Part shown: positions 55,869 to 64,000 of the stretch, piece after piece
How positions within the stretch are numbered: the first letter of the stretch is position 1
How the letters are laid out: each line of letters starts with the position of its first letter
NCBI GenBank assembly: GCA_965220105.1
Contig: OZ244811.1
Coordinates: forward strand, 1,860,001-1,924,000
Direction of reading: 5' to 3'
Length of the DNA stretch: 64,000 nt
Origin: Bin87 sp965220105
GTDB taxonomy: Bacteria > Chloroflexota > Dehalococcoidia > Lucifugimonadales > UBA3495
Translations under genes and position numbers: made by a program
The notes under the pieces: generated by a model
Seen by the model: only the letters and a program-made list of their open reading frames with translations
Told to the model about the DNA's origin: nothing
Database searches by the model: none

Positions 55869-55891
55869 CTCATTTCCTTCCACTATTCAGC
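55869..55891 (-). other. 16S rRNA processing stem, 5' arm
   Basis: The leader transcript GCTGAATAGTGGAAGGAAAT then GAG is complementary to 54136-54158. Confidence 0.75.
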
Positions 55892-55949
55892 TGTTAAGGT
55901 GCCGACGCTCACCGGAGGTACTCGCCCTCTACGGCGGCTATGTTCGGCA

Positions 55950-55978
55950 ACTGTACTCCATCCGTCTCGCCTTGTCAA
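55950..55978 (-). promoter_or_regulatory. 16S rRNA promoter
   Basis: On the minus strand TTGACA (55978-55973), a 17-base spacer and TACAGT (55955-55950) give a leader of about 85 bases to the mature 5' end. The remaining 220 bases up to ssrA hold only GC-rich near-repeats (GGTCTGG-GCGTCGC) and no gene. Confidence 0.75.
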
Positions 55979-56199
55979 CACGGGCCGGACACGGGATTTA
56001 CACGAACCGCCTCGGCGGCCGCCGGGTCTGGAGCGTCGCCGGGTCTGGGGCGTCGCTGGGTCTGGGGCACGGCTCAGGCCATCGGGGTGCGAACCCCGCC
56101 GCAACGCCCGGCCCGCCGCGCCGCCTGGTCCGGCACAGCGGGGAATATGGTAATATTAATCAACGAAACGCCGGAATACTTCGGCGTGACGGAAAAGTT

Positions 56200-56555
56200 G
56201 GGGACGCGCGGGTTCGACAGGGGCGGTCTCTGACGGATTGCAAGCCGAGGTTGCTGCTGCCCTCGTTAAAAACGGTGGCGAACAAGTAACTGGCGAACGT
56301 GAATTCGCTCTAGCCGCCTAACCGCGGCTACGTCTGCCACCGGGTTGCCCGAAGACCGGGACGCGGACGTACTATTTTTTCGGGATGCTACTCTCACGAC
56401 ACCGATGATGGGAGCCACAGATTAATCGGTTGGCTGTAACGGAATCCCGTCGGCGGGAGCCCGCAACGGCGAGATCAAAGCGCCGAACAAGCTTGTAGCA
56501 CATCTGGTCAGGGGAGTTTCTGGACGGGGAGTTCGACTCTCCCCCGTCTCCACCA
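56200..56555 (+). ncRNA. ssrA: Transfer-messenger RNA
   Basis: About 356 bases. The 5' GGGGACG pairs with the 3' CGTCTCC before an encoded ACCA. The T-arm GGGGAGTTCGACTCTCCCC is at 56525-56544. The tag frame ends at 56319-56321 and reads GEQVTGEREFALAA before TAA; one or two Gly codons before it may be included, as the resume codon is not certain. Pseudoknot-like GC segments follow. Its tag releases stalled ribosomes and marks products for proteolysis. Confidence 0.95.
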
Positions 56556-56743
56556 TCCCGTCCAAATTCCCCATACGGGGTAGGCCATACATCGACTTCT
56601 TCACGGTAATTCGTTGCCTGCAGGAGGGCGTAGAAGGCCTTCTTGGGCCGGAATCCCACGACCTCCCGGTTTTCCAGATCAACGTAGATGTTGTGGAATA
56701 CCGCCAGCAGCAAACGATTACGCTGGCCGGGGTTAGACGCTTG
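56556..56743 (-). pseudogene. Cut-off C-terminal part of the serine recombinase
   Basis: After the TAG at 56744-56746 the same frame continues QASNPGQRNRLLLAVFHNIY, then VDLENREVVGFRPKKAFYAL, the usual C-terminal end of large serine recombinases. The stop replaces what is normally Trp in a DLW-like position (GDL-stop-QASNP). The frame then runs straight into the antisense of tmRNA at 56555. Confidence 0.75.
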
Positions 56744-58105
56744 CTAAAGGTCGCCGAGGTCGTTCAGAATTTTTACCGCCTCCTCCGCGTCATCCAGTTC
56801 GGGGATGTAGATCGTGTTGAGTTCAGACTCAGTGTTGTCCTTGATGATCAAGTAACGATCCTTGGTGATGTCGCCCTCCAGGTATAGTTCCCGGGCCCGC
56901 TCGATCTTTCTCTGGAGAGCCTCTCGTCGTTTGAGGGACTGGCTCCGGTCGGTTCCGTCGATGTAGTTTTCAATGATCCACTCAACCCAGTCTGGTCGCA
57001 GTGTGAAACCGCCGAAGATCTGGTCAACCTGGTCCTCGAACACGCCACCCACGACCGACCGACCGACGTGGGGGCACTTTCTGTCCGTCCCCTTTCGTGG
57101 GACCACGTAGTAGGTCTGGCCGCTTCGCCCCTGCCTTTGGGACCACAGTTTTATCCCGCATTGGTGGCAACGCAGGAGCCCGGTGAGCATATGAGGGTTC
57201 TGGCTGGTTCGGCTGACGGAAACCGATTTCCGGGACCGGTTCTCTTTGATGAGTTCCTGGACGTCGAGAAACACGCCCACGTTGACGAGAGGCTGATGGA
57301 GCCCAGAGTAGTATTCTCCCTTGTGGCGCACCTCTCCTATGAAAAAACGGTTGCTCAAAAGGTCGCGAACCGACCATCCAGTGAAAAGAGCTCCCTTGGC
57401 GGTTTCCGGATCCTCGGCGGTTCCATCGGCATCCCGGTCTGGCCGTCGTCTTCCTTTGGTCCGGAATCCCTTCCGGTTCAACTCCTCCGCGACTGTGCGG
57501 TATGAATGTGATCCGTTTCTGTACAGCTCAAATGCCTTGAGCATCTCGGGCCCGGCCACTGGGTCGATGTGGCATCCGGTGTGATTCTGGTCAACGCCGA
57601 TGCAATCTGCATCGCAACGTTCATAACCGAAAGGCGGCTCACCATTGAACATCCCTTGCATCGCCCGCTCTCGCATGCCCTTCTTGGTGTGGCCCGACAA
57701 TGCATCGGAAAAATACTGGGCGAAAGCTCCCAGCATGGTCATGAACAACTTGCCTTCTGGCGTCGAGTAATCGATATCTTGCGTGATGGACGCGTAGGTT
57801 ACGCTGTGCTGAGAAAAGACGTGAAATGCGTCCAGCATGACGCGGAGGTTGCGTGAAAAGCGGTCCAGGGTGTGGGTGACGACAACGTCGAACTTGCCCG
57901 CTGGGGCATCCGTCAACATTTGGCGGAAGACCGGGCGCTTGGCGCTGGATTCCGCCCACGCCGAGTGGCCTTCCTCCGTGTATATGCCGACGACTTCCCA
58001 CCCTTTCTGTGCGCAGAAGTCGTAGAAGGCCCGCCGTTGAGCATCCAGCGAATAGCCTTCCACCTGATCGTCGTCACTGACTCGAATGTATGCCACCGCT
58101 CTCAT
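56744..58105 (-). CDS. Large serine site-specific recombinase, truncated by an amber codon
   Basis: The 453-residue product has a resolvase domain (AVAYIRVSDDDQVEGYSLDA with the nucleophile Ser; VVTHTLDRFSRN), a recombinase domain (ERAMQGMFNGEPPFGYER, GWSVRDLLSNRFFIGEVRHK) and a zinc ribbon (LLRCHQCGIKLW ... KCPH). A coiled-coil segment follows (RREALQRKIERARELYLEGD). The final ~45 residues lie beyond an in-frame TAG. The catalytic part is intact, but the truncated tail may impair it. ATG 58105 has GGAG nine bases upstream. Its position against the tmRNA 3' end suggests an integrated element. Confidence 0.85.
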   Translation of the reverse strand: MRAVAYIRVSDDDQVEGYSLDAQRRAFYDFCAQKGWEVVGIYTEEGHSAWAESSAKRPVFRQMLTDAPAGKFDVVVTHTLDRFSRNLRVMLDAFHVFSQHSVTYASITQDIDYSTPEGKLFMTMLGAFAQYFSDALSGHTKKGMRERAMQGMFNGEPPFGYERCDADCIGVDQNHTGCHIDPVAGPEMLKAFELYRNGSHSYRTVAEELNRKGFRTKGRRRPDRDADGTAEDPETAKGALFTGWSVRDLLSNRFFIGEVRHKGEYYSGLHQPLVNVGVFLDVQELIKENRSRKSVSVSRTSQNPHMLTGLLRCHQCGIKLWSQRQGRSGQTYYVVPRKGTDRKCPHVGRSVVGGVFEDQVDQIFGGFTLRPDWVEWIIENYIDGTDRSQSLKRREALQRKIERARELYLEGDITKDRYLIIKDNTESELNTIYIPELDDAEEAVKILNDLGDL

Positions 58106-58265
58106 CGTCATGCGCTCCATCATCGTCATTGTCCAGCATTGTACGCTCCGAACGCCGCTTTGCCTCAAGGTACTCGCGGACGACCTCTCCCACTTCCGCC
58201 AGGAGACCCATGATCTCCGGCGGGGGGAGTGCTGCTGGCTTTGTGTGTTTGGCCTTGCGTGGCAT
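58074..58265 (-). CDS. Small hypothetical protein preceding the recombinase
   Basis: A 63-residue frame from ATG 58265: MPRKAKHTKPAALPPPEIMG, LLAEVGEVVREYLEAKRRSE, then an acidic tail. It overlaps the recombinase start by 32 bases. Basic N-terminus plus helix is consistent with a small DNA-binding or recombination-accessory protein, but no family is recognised. Confidence 0.5.
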   Translation of the reverse strand: MPRKAKHTKPAALPPPEIMGLLAEVGEVVREYLEAKRRSERTMLDNDDDGAHDDESGGIHSSQ

Positions 58266-58711
58266 TGGCACTAGAGCCTCGCCACCGGTTGAATGGGGAC
58301 ACCGAACCGTGTCGTGCCCCAATGGTAGTGAAACAGGTCGACTTTCTCGATTTTCACCGCTGCAACGGGCTATTCCCCGCAGTAAAGACCGACCGGTTCC
58401 CGTCGCTGTGCTCTGACCAACGGGGCAGGCGTAGAGATGAGCAGCGGAACGCGTACGGTCAGCACGGACGCATCGTGCTTCCCTGCCACTACAGCGTAAG
58501 CAATGCCGCTGTGTAAGTGGCATTTGTGAGATTCGAACCGTTGTTGGACTGGCCAGTCGCCGAGGCGACAGCACAGCCGCATTGGGCATGGATTCCAACC
58601 CATCTGGATTCGAGAGCCCCAACGTGCACCGAACATGTCTGGGGGAGTTCCGCCGTTATGGTTGGTCAGCCACTGCCTGGGTTCGGTCATTACTGTGATG
58701 CAGGCACCGAC
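58266..58711. other. Region between small ORF and IS5-like element
   Basis: No supported gene. A plus-strand frame 58517-58714 is open but lacks family features. A GATTCGAACC motif at 58530 resembles a tRNA T-loop but no tRNA folds around it. Confidence 0.4.
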
Positions 58712-59689
58712 TAAGAGCCTATCCTAAAAACTGGTGGAAACTTGCAGGGGGAGTTGCGGGAAGGCAAGCTGGGGTTGGGGCTAGACTGGGGGAATGACGA
58801 AAGCTAAAGACCCCAAGCCGCCGCGTCCGAAGCGTGCTGGCCCTGCCACCAAGACCAACCCCACCACTGGCTCCTTTCAGGTATCCGACGAGCTCTGGGA
58901 AGCGCTGGAGCCCCTGATCCCCGAGCATGTGAACACCCATCGGTTCGGCGGCGGCCGGCCCCGGGTTCCTGACCGCACCTGCGCCAATGGCCTCTTCTAC
59001 GTGCTGCGCACCGGCGGTCAGTGGAAGGCGTTGGACGCCACGGGCATCTGCTCCGGCTCCACCGCCCACCTGCGCTTTCAGGAATGGGTCGCCGCTGGGG
59101 TGTTTCTGGAGCTGTGGCGGGTTGGGCTGGAACGCTATGACGAACTGAAGGGGCTGGACTGGAGTTGGGTGAGCATGGACGGGGCCATGACCAAATCACC
59201 CTTGGGCGGGGAAAAAAACCGGCGCCAATCCCACTGACCGAGGTAAAGGCGGCGTCAAGCGCCGCCGGTTGACCGAAGCTGAGGGCATTCCGGTGGGTCT
59301 GGCGGTGGACGGCGCCAACCGTCATGACATGAAGCTGGTACGGGCCACGGTGGAAAGTCTGCCCGTGCCCCGACCGGCGTCCACTCCGGACCAACCCCAG
59401 GGCAGGTGCCTGGACAAAGGCTATGACTTTGACGAGGTGCGCCGCACGTTGGAGGAGTTCGGCTTCACCGCTCACATTCGTAGCCGAGGTGAAGCGGCAA
59501 AGGCCATCAAGCGGGCGGCTGGGTTCAAGGCGCGGCGCTGGGTGGTGGAACGAACCCACGGCTGGCTGAACCGTTTCCGGCGCATCCTGGTGCGCTGGGA
59601 CAAGTCCCCTGACAACTACATCGCCTTTCTGCATTTCCCTTGCGCCCTTATCGCCCTCAGAGCCGCCAGGTTATTAGGATAGGCTCTTA
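58712..59689 (+). mobile_element. IS5-family insertion sequence, transposase frameshifted
   Basis: About 978 bases bounded by inverted ends TAAGAGCCTATCCTAA and TTAGGATAGGCTCTTA, with TA on both sides as the likely target duplication. It carries one transposase split over two frames. On its right it cuts into an open coding frame (59690-60319). Confidence 0.85.
58794..59682 (+). pseudogene. IS5-family transposase in two frames
   Basis: First frame 58794-59237: SFQVSDELWEALEPLIPEHV, RTGGQWKALDAT, WSWVSMDGAMTKSPLGGEK (first catalytic Asp), then a stop. Second frame to 59682: GANPTDRGKGG, GIPVGLAVDGANRHDMKL (second Asp), RCLDKGYDFDEVRR and RRWVVERTHGWLNRFRRILV (Glu). They join when one A is removed from the seven-A run at 59212-59218, giving LGGEKTGANPTDRGK, the standard family sequence. 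Either a disabling insertion, or a site where slippage on the A-run restores the frame. Confidence 0.85.
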
Positions 59690-60319
59690 TTCGCAAGTGA
59701 TCACGCGACGTGGGGGCTGTCGAGGTTCCTAGCAAACCGCTGCTCCCGAGAATTCATGCGTATGTGTCTGCAAGACCATTCACATCTGTTAGAGCACGTC
59801 TCTAGCCCAAGAACGATGCTGAAATATGCACCAGAAGTCGACCTCGCCGTTCGTCTGCACGAGTTTGAACTCCTGCCTGAGGCCAAACGGAAGGATTTGA
59901 TCGACAAGGCAAGCGAGTCCTTTCTCGATGGTAGGGATGCAGGCGCATTGGTAAGCGACCAAATCAGAGCCCTATATCGTGATGGAGAATTGGAGGATCT
60001 GATTCAACGCATCAAGGATGAGCTTGTGCCGAACCTCGATGAAATGCGGGACAGCGAAGAGTGGAATTGGGACGAAGAAACTGATCCTGACGATTGGATG
60101 CGACCGTTGGAAGAGGTCCTCCGGGCGATGGATACTTACTTTCAAGATGAGCCATGTATCTCTGCCCTTGTCGGCGATCAGTTGACCATGCTTCAAATTT
60201 GGATCGACGACCACCCCTACGTCGAAAACGAGCGGGAGGAGAAGTTAATCGGACGCGTAGAACTCCCGGTTGCCCCTGCTGGAAGCCGTAGCATCTTCGA
60301 CGATATTGACGTGGAGTAA
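59690..60319 (+). pseudogene. C-terminal remnant of a large protein, truncated by the IS
   Basis: The frame is open from the IS edge at 59690 (SDHATWGLSRFLANRCSREF) through SHLLEHVSSPRTMLKYAPEV, DLAVRLHEFELLPEAKRKDL, then an acidic helical stretch (EEWNWDEETDPDDWM) to RSIFDDIDVE. The length (about 209 residues) and lack of a motor or catalytic motif suggest a C-terminal domain. I recall similar ends (acidic, closing with SIFDD) in large STAND-type or other NTPases of defence islands, but this is not certain. ATG 59756 could still start a short product. Confidence 0.55.
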
Positions 60320-60375
60320 TCATCGACCGTCACCGCATCGGACGGTGCGTCATCTTGGCACATCGGATCCTCTCG

Positions 60376-63300
60376 TCAAATCCGCACAACCTCAGGCTCG
60401 TTGGCGCCCCGCTCGTTCGCCGCGTCCACGAACCAATCTACGATCTGGGGGTGGCAAGTGAAGACCAGCACCTGGTTGGTCTCGGAGAGTTCGATGAATG
60501 AGCCGGCTGCTTTGGTGCCGCGGGTTGGGTCGAAGTTGACCAGGGCCTCGTCCACGATCACCGGGAGGCGTTCCGAGTGCTGGCCCATTTCCAGGATCAG
60601 GCCGAACCGCAGGGCGAGGAACAACTGCTCGCGGGTGCCGCGGCTGAGCTGCTGGGGTGTCCTGACGTTGCCGGCGGCGTCCGTGACGTTTATCTCGGAA
60701 CTGCCCAGCGGTGAAAAGACGGTTTGGTACGCGCCATCGGTGACGTCGCGGAAGAAGCGCTCGGCGTGGCGGATCACGTCGGGCTGCCGTTCCTTCTCGA
60801 ACTTGCTCTGCGCCTGCCGGATCAGGTTCTCGGCAACGGCGCGCACCGCCCAGTCCCGCGCGTTTCCCTGCAACTCTTCGGAGAGCCGATGACGCTCCAA
60901 TCGCAGCCGCGATGAGTCCTCCTCGCTGGCGAGCCCGTCCAGCGTGGTCCGGATGGAGCCGCGCTCGGTGTCAAGTTCAGACCTGAGCGCTTCTATATCT
61001 TCAAGCTCCGTGTCGCGCTGCCGGATGTCGTCGCGGATGGACTGAACGTCGGTTTTGGCCAGTGTGTCCCGCAGCGTGTCCAACGCCTCGCCCGGCCCAC
61101 TGATGCGCTGCATCTGCTCCAAGGCGCCGGACATTGTTGCGGTCAGGGCAGTCCGCTCTTGGAAACACGGTCGAGCCTGCGGAAGTCGTCCGCGTCCCTG
61201 GCCTCGCCGCTTTTCAGCAGGGCCGTGATTGCGTCAGAAACCTCTTGTTGGCCCTTCTGCCGCGTCTCCAGTTCCTTCTCGGCATCATCGCGAGTTCGCG
61301 CCGCCTCGGTAACGTCGCGATGCAGGTCGATGATGTCGTCGGCCACGCCGGCGACCCTGGGGTAGTCGCTCCACTCCGCCGCAAATCCGTGGTCTTCCGC
61401 CAGCGGTCGGGCCATGGCGATGAATTCATCGATATCCGTCTGGATGGCGGCGATGCGATTTTCCATTTCCACCACTTCGCGGTGGTGGGTTCGCGCCAGG
61501 TCCACCAGGGTACGCAGTTCCTGAATGCTGTCGGGCAGGAAGGTGTTCAGCAAACCGCGTTGCTGGAGCCAGGCTTGCCACGCCTGCTGCTCGGCTTCCA
61601 TGGCCACCCCAGCGTCCTGCACGGCCTGCTGTGCGTCATCCCGCCGCTGCGTCTGGCGCTCGACGCGTTCGGTCGCCTGAGCCAGCGTGGCTTCCAGTTC
61701 CCGCCATTCCCTGAGCCTCGCGTCAGCCGCGTCCAGTCCTTCCTCGGCTTCCAGCAACGTGTTCGCGTTGACGGCTTCCAGTCCCAGTGCGTCGGCGTCC
61801 GATTGGAGACGCGAACGGATTCCCGCCAACTGCTCGTCGGCGTCGCGGATCTGTCCGCGCACCCGCGCCGCCGCTGGCGAGGCGGTGGGCTGTCCTTCAG
61901 CGCGACCCCTGATGAACCAGAAAACCGCCACCGTGGCCAGCACCGCGCCGATGGCAGCCAGGATCGCGCCGGCTCCGAAGGTGGTGGCCGCCGCCAGCCA
62001 GAGGCCGGCCACCAGCAGAACGACGCCCAATACTCCCAGCGCCCCGCCAGCACTCGGGACCCGACGTGTGGCGACCCCGCCGCGCCGGGTTCAGGCTCAT
62101 CGGCAATCTGCGCTTGCAGGTCCCGGCTCCGGTCTTCGGCACGGCCCAATTCGTCCAGCGTGGTTCTGGACTGTCGGATACGCCGGCGGCGTTCACGGAT
62201 GTCGTTTTCGTCCTGTTCGAGAGGTGTGGCGGCATTCCGTTCGGCTTGCGCTCGCTGCGCGCCTTCCGCGGCGTCCGACAGCGTCGCTTCATCTTGCGCC
62301 AACGCCGTCTGAGATCTATCGACGGCCGCCCGGGCGTTCTGGAGCCGTTCGCCGTGGTTGGCGACTTCCTCGCGCACCACCAGCGACAGGTCGAATCGGT
62401 CGAGGCGGTCCGTGTTCAAGTCGGGCCCCAGGTTCGCCAGCGAGGTTTCCAGCTCGGAGCGCTTGCTGGCGAGTTCGGCCCGTCGCTCGGGCAGGTCTTT
62501 CACCGATTGGTCGAACGCGCTGCGGGCATACGCCAAGTCGCGCACCTCGCTTGAGCGCTCAGGATCGTCAGATGCTCGATGTCCTCGTCAACGCTGGCCC
62601 TAATGCGCTTGACCCGATCCTCCGCGGCGGACAATTCCTCGCGGGCAGTTTCGGCCTGCGCCTCCAGCGTTTCCAAGCGGATGACGCCATTCTCAGGGAA
62701 CGCCTCCACCGACGGCAGCTCTTTCAGTCGTTGTTCCGCACTGACCAACACGTTCCAGTGGTCCCACGCGTCAATCAAGTTTCCGTGCCGGTCACTTTCC
62801 GACATGAGTCGCAAACGCCGATCAGCCAACCTTTGGTATTCTCGGTCGATTTCTGCCAGCCGGTCCGATTGCCGGCGATATGCGGTGGCGTGGCCCGCCA
62901 CCTCCTGCAGATTGGAATCAGTCTGCTCGATACTTTGAGCAGTACGTGCAACTGATTGGTTCCTTCCGCTCGGCAGAAATATCTCCCTCTTCTGGCGATC
63001 CAGTGCCGCCAACGCGTCGGGCAGTCTCATCGCTCCGATGCCGGCGCTGTAGATCTGCAGGTTGACACTTTCATCGCTGAGTCGGTTCTGATCGTTCAGC
63101 TCGTCCAGCGTGAACGCGAAGATACCTTCGAACACGCTCCGCGAATGGTTCCCCAGCAACCTCTGGAGTTCGCTGGCCACAAGTGTCTCGCCGGCGCCGG
63201 CGGTGAGGGATACGGGCCCGTCGCCCCGTCCCGGCGTCCGGTCGATGGTGATGACGTCCCCTGCGTCGGTGGCTATGGTGATCCGACCGCCGTGTCGCCC

Positions 63301-63498
63301 GCCCGCCAGGGCCGGATAGTCGTTGCCTCGGTTGCGGCCGCTGGGAAACCCGAACAGTATCCGACGGATAAACTCCAGCAGCGTGCTCTTGCCCGCTTCG
63401 TTGGGGCCGTAGAACACCGTTACCGGACGTTCCAAGGGGCCGAAAGCGCGGTCGGCAAACCGCCCGAAACCGTCGATGTGCAGGCCTGTTATTCTCAT
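60376..63498 (-). pseudogene. YhaN-like AAA/SMC-type ATPase with three frameshifts
   Basis: Four consecutive frames build one protein of about 1040 residues. The first starts RITGLHIDGFGRFADRAFGP with Walker A YGPNEAGKSTLLEFIRRILF. Next come coiled-coil regions, with two hydrophobic helices (VVLLVAGLWLAAATTFGAGA; AIGAVLATVAVFWFI). The last has signature LSRGTREQLFLALRFGLILE and Walker B LPVIVDEALVNFDPTRGTKA. Each join needs one added base: near 62550, in the C run 62075-62078, and in the A run 61163-61165. YhaN-type proteins pair with a metallophosphoesterase in DNA repair; the partner is just upstream. Intact over each piece, but not as one gene. Confidence 0.85.
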
Positions 63499-64000
63499 CA
63501 GCGGTCGTCCTCGGCCAGCAGGTTCACGGCCAGCGCCTCCGCCTCGTCAAGCAGCACCGCCATCTCCGCTTCGGTCAGAGCGGCGAGATGCTGCCTGAAT
63601 CGCCGGTGCTGGTAAAGTTCAGCCAGTCCATCCTGTAGCGCGGCGGGGTCTTGCCTGATCTGATCGGCGGTGCGCAGCACCTCGGCCAGGAAGTCCTCGC
63701 CGGACCGCAGGGCATTGCGGTCAACGGCCGCCGCCGTTTCGTCCTGGATTCGTTCGCACCACACAAACGGCAACCGTTCAGCCCACTGTTCGTTAACGCC
63801 CGCCAGGAGATCATCCACCGCACCGGGTTGGCGCAGAAACTGGTTCAACTCGCCCCTGCCGTTCAGGGTCATACGAACCACCACCGACCTGCCTTGTGCG
63901 CCGTCCAGCAGGCCTTGCATCCCATCGTCAATGGCATCCAGCATGTCCTGCTCAGTCTCCAGTGCGCTGATGTCTATGCTTAACTGTTCCCATCGCACGG
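63498..64000 (-). CDS. DNA repair metallophosphoesterase (YhaO/SbcD-like), 3' part only
   Basis: The visible 166 residues are the C-terminal, non-catalytic part (WEQLSIDISALETEQDMLDA, RSVVVRMTLNGRGELNQFLR, VWCERIQDETAAAVDRNALR). The nuclease domain lies beyond the right edge, so identity rests on this pattern plus the neighbour. The stop overlaps the ATPase start at 63498, showing a coupled nuclease-ATPase operon as for YhaO-YhaN. Confidence 0.65.
   Translation of the reverse strand, partial: VRWEQLSIDISALETEQDMLDAIDDGMQGLLDGAQGRSVVVRMTLNGRGELNQFLRQPGAVDDLLAGVNEQWAERLPFVWCERIQDETAAAVDRNALRSGEDFLAEVLRTADQIRQDPAALQDGLAELYQHRRFRQHLAALTEAEMAVLLDEAEALAVNLLAEDDR

Noticed and set aside
58500..58580. 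Possible tRNA on the minus strand (GGTTCGAATC)
   Set aside because: The bases either side of the T-loop-like motif do not form a T-stem and no anticodon or acceptor arm can be placed.
58517..58714. 65-residue frame left of the IS5-like element as the missing 5' part of the remnant at 59690
   Set aside because: Its sequence does not continue sensibly into the remnant, and it stops at the IS edge because of the element's own TAA.

Overview
The window is about 64 kb of high-GC bacterial chromosome. The gene set and several traits point to an uncultured Chloroflexota, most likely Dehalococcoidia or a SAR202-like relative. These traits are a solitary 16S rRNA gene with its own promoter and terminator, a tmRNA tag ending in GEREFALAA (close in form to the GERE-type tag I recall for Dehalococcoides), a SufBCDSU Fe-S operon, and dispersed palindromes of the TGTCATTGCGAGGAGC type. 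Lineage is inferred from memory of these traits, not from a search.

Layout. 0.06-0.9 kb: toxin-antitoxin debris and a fused toxin/antitoxin ORF. 0.9-3.9 kb: etfBA and an aldo/keto reductase. 3.9-8.8 kb: a decaying, partly AT-richer accessory island. It holds two small ORFs of a possible two-gene module, an intact IS256-family element splitting a second copy of one of them, a type II methyltransferase, a PmeII-like endonuclease that seems to lack its catalytic core, and a multiply broken gene. 8.8-11.4 kb: DUF1802, a Tag-like DNA glycosylase, TatD. 11.6-17.6 kb: sufB-C-D-S-U plus a second SufU-like scaffold. 17.6-19.6 kb: DinB-like protein, ferritin, alpha/beta hydrolase. 19.9-24.1 kb: pyrG, transaldolase, rho and a terminator. 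24.4-27.0 kb: response regulator, histidine kinase and a Pro/Thr-rich secreted protein. 27.2-31.0 kb: dnaG-rpoD. 31.2-32.3 kb: a zinc-ribbon protein and a sortase-fold protein lacking the catalytic residues. 32.3-35.0 kb: glmU and a CBS-domain membrane protein. 35.3-38.4 kb: a GatC-like protein and two tandem amidases. 38.8-42.5 kb: thiolase with a DUF35 partner, VOC protein, LLM flavin oxidoreductase. 42.6-44.5 kb: pyruvate kinase and a HEPN-like protein. 44.5-50.5 kb: gltBD glutamate synthase. 50.7-53.9 kb: rsfS facing a thiL-tsaE-tsaB-ndk operon. 54.1-55.98 kb: 16S rRNA transcription unit (minus strand). 56.2-60.3 kb: tmRNA followed by a mobile island with a serine recombinase carrying an in-frame amber codon, a frameshifted IS5-family element, and the 3' part of a large gene cut off by that element. 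60.4-64 kb: a YhaN-like ATPase with three frameshifts and its nuclease partner, which runs off the window.

The core genes cover translation and transcription (rpoD, rho, rsfS, tsaB/E, ssrA, rrs), replication (dnaG), Fe-S assembly, nitrogen assimilation, nucleotide and cell-wall precursor synthesis, and fatty-acid-like catabolism (ETF, thiolase, LLM). They are intact and compactly arranged. Broken genes cluster at 0-0.3, 4.8-8.8 and 56-63.5 kb, so the decay looks regional rather than a general sequencing artefact, although many of the frameshifts fall in homopolymer runs.
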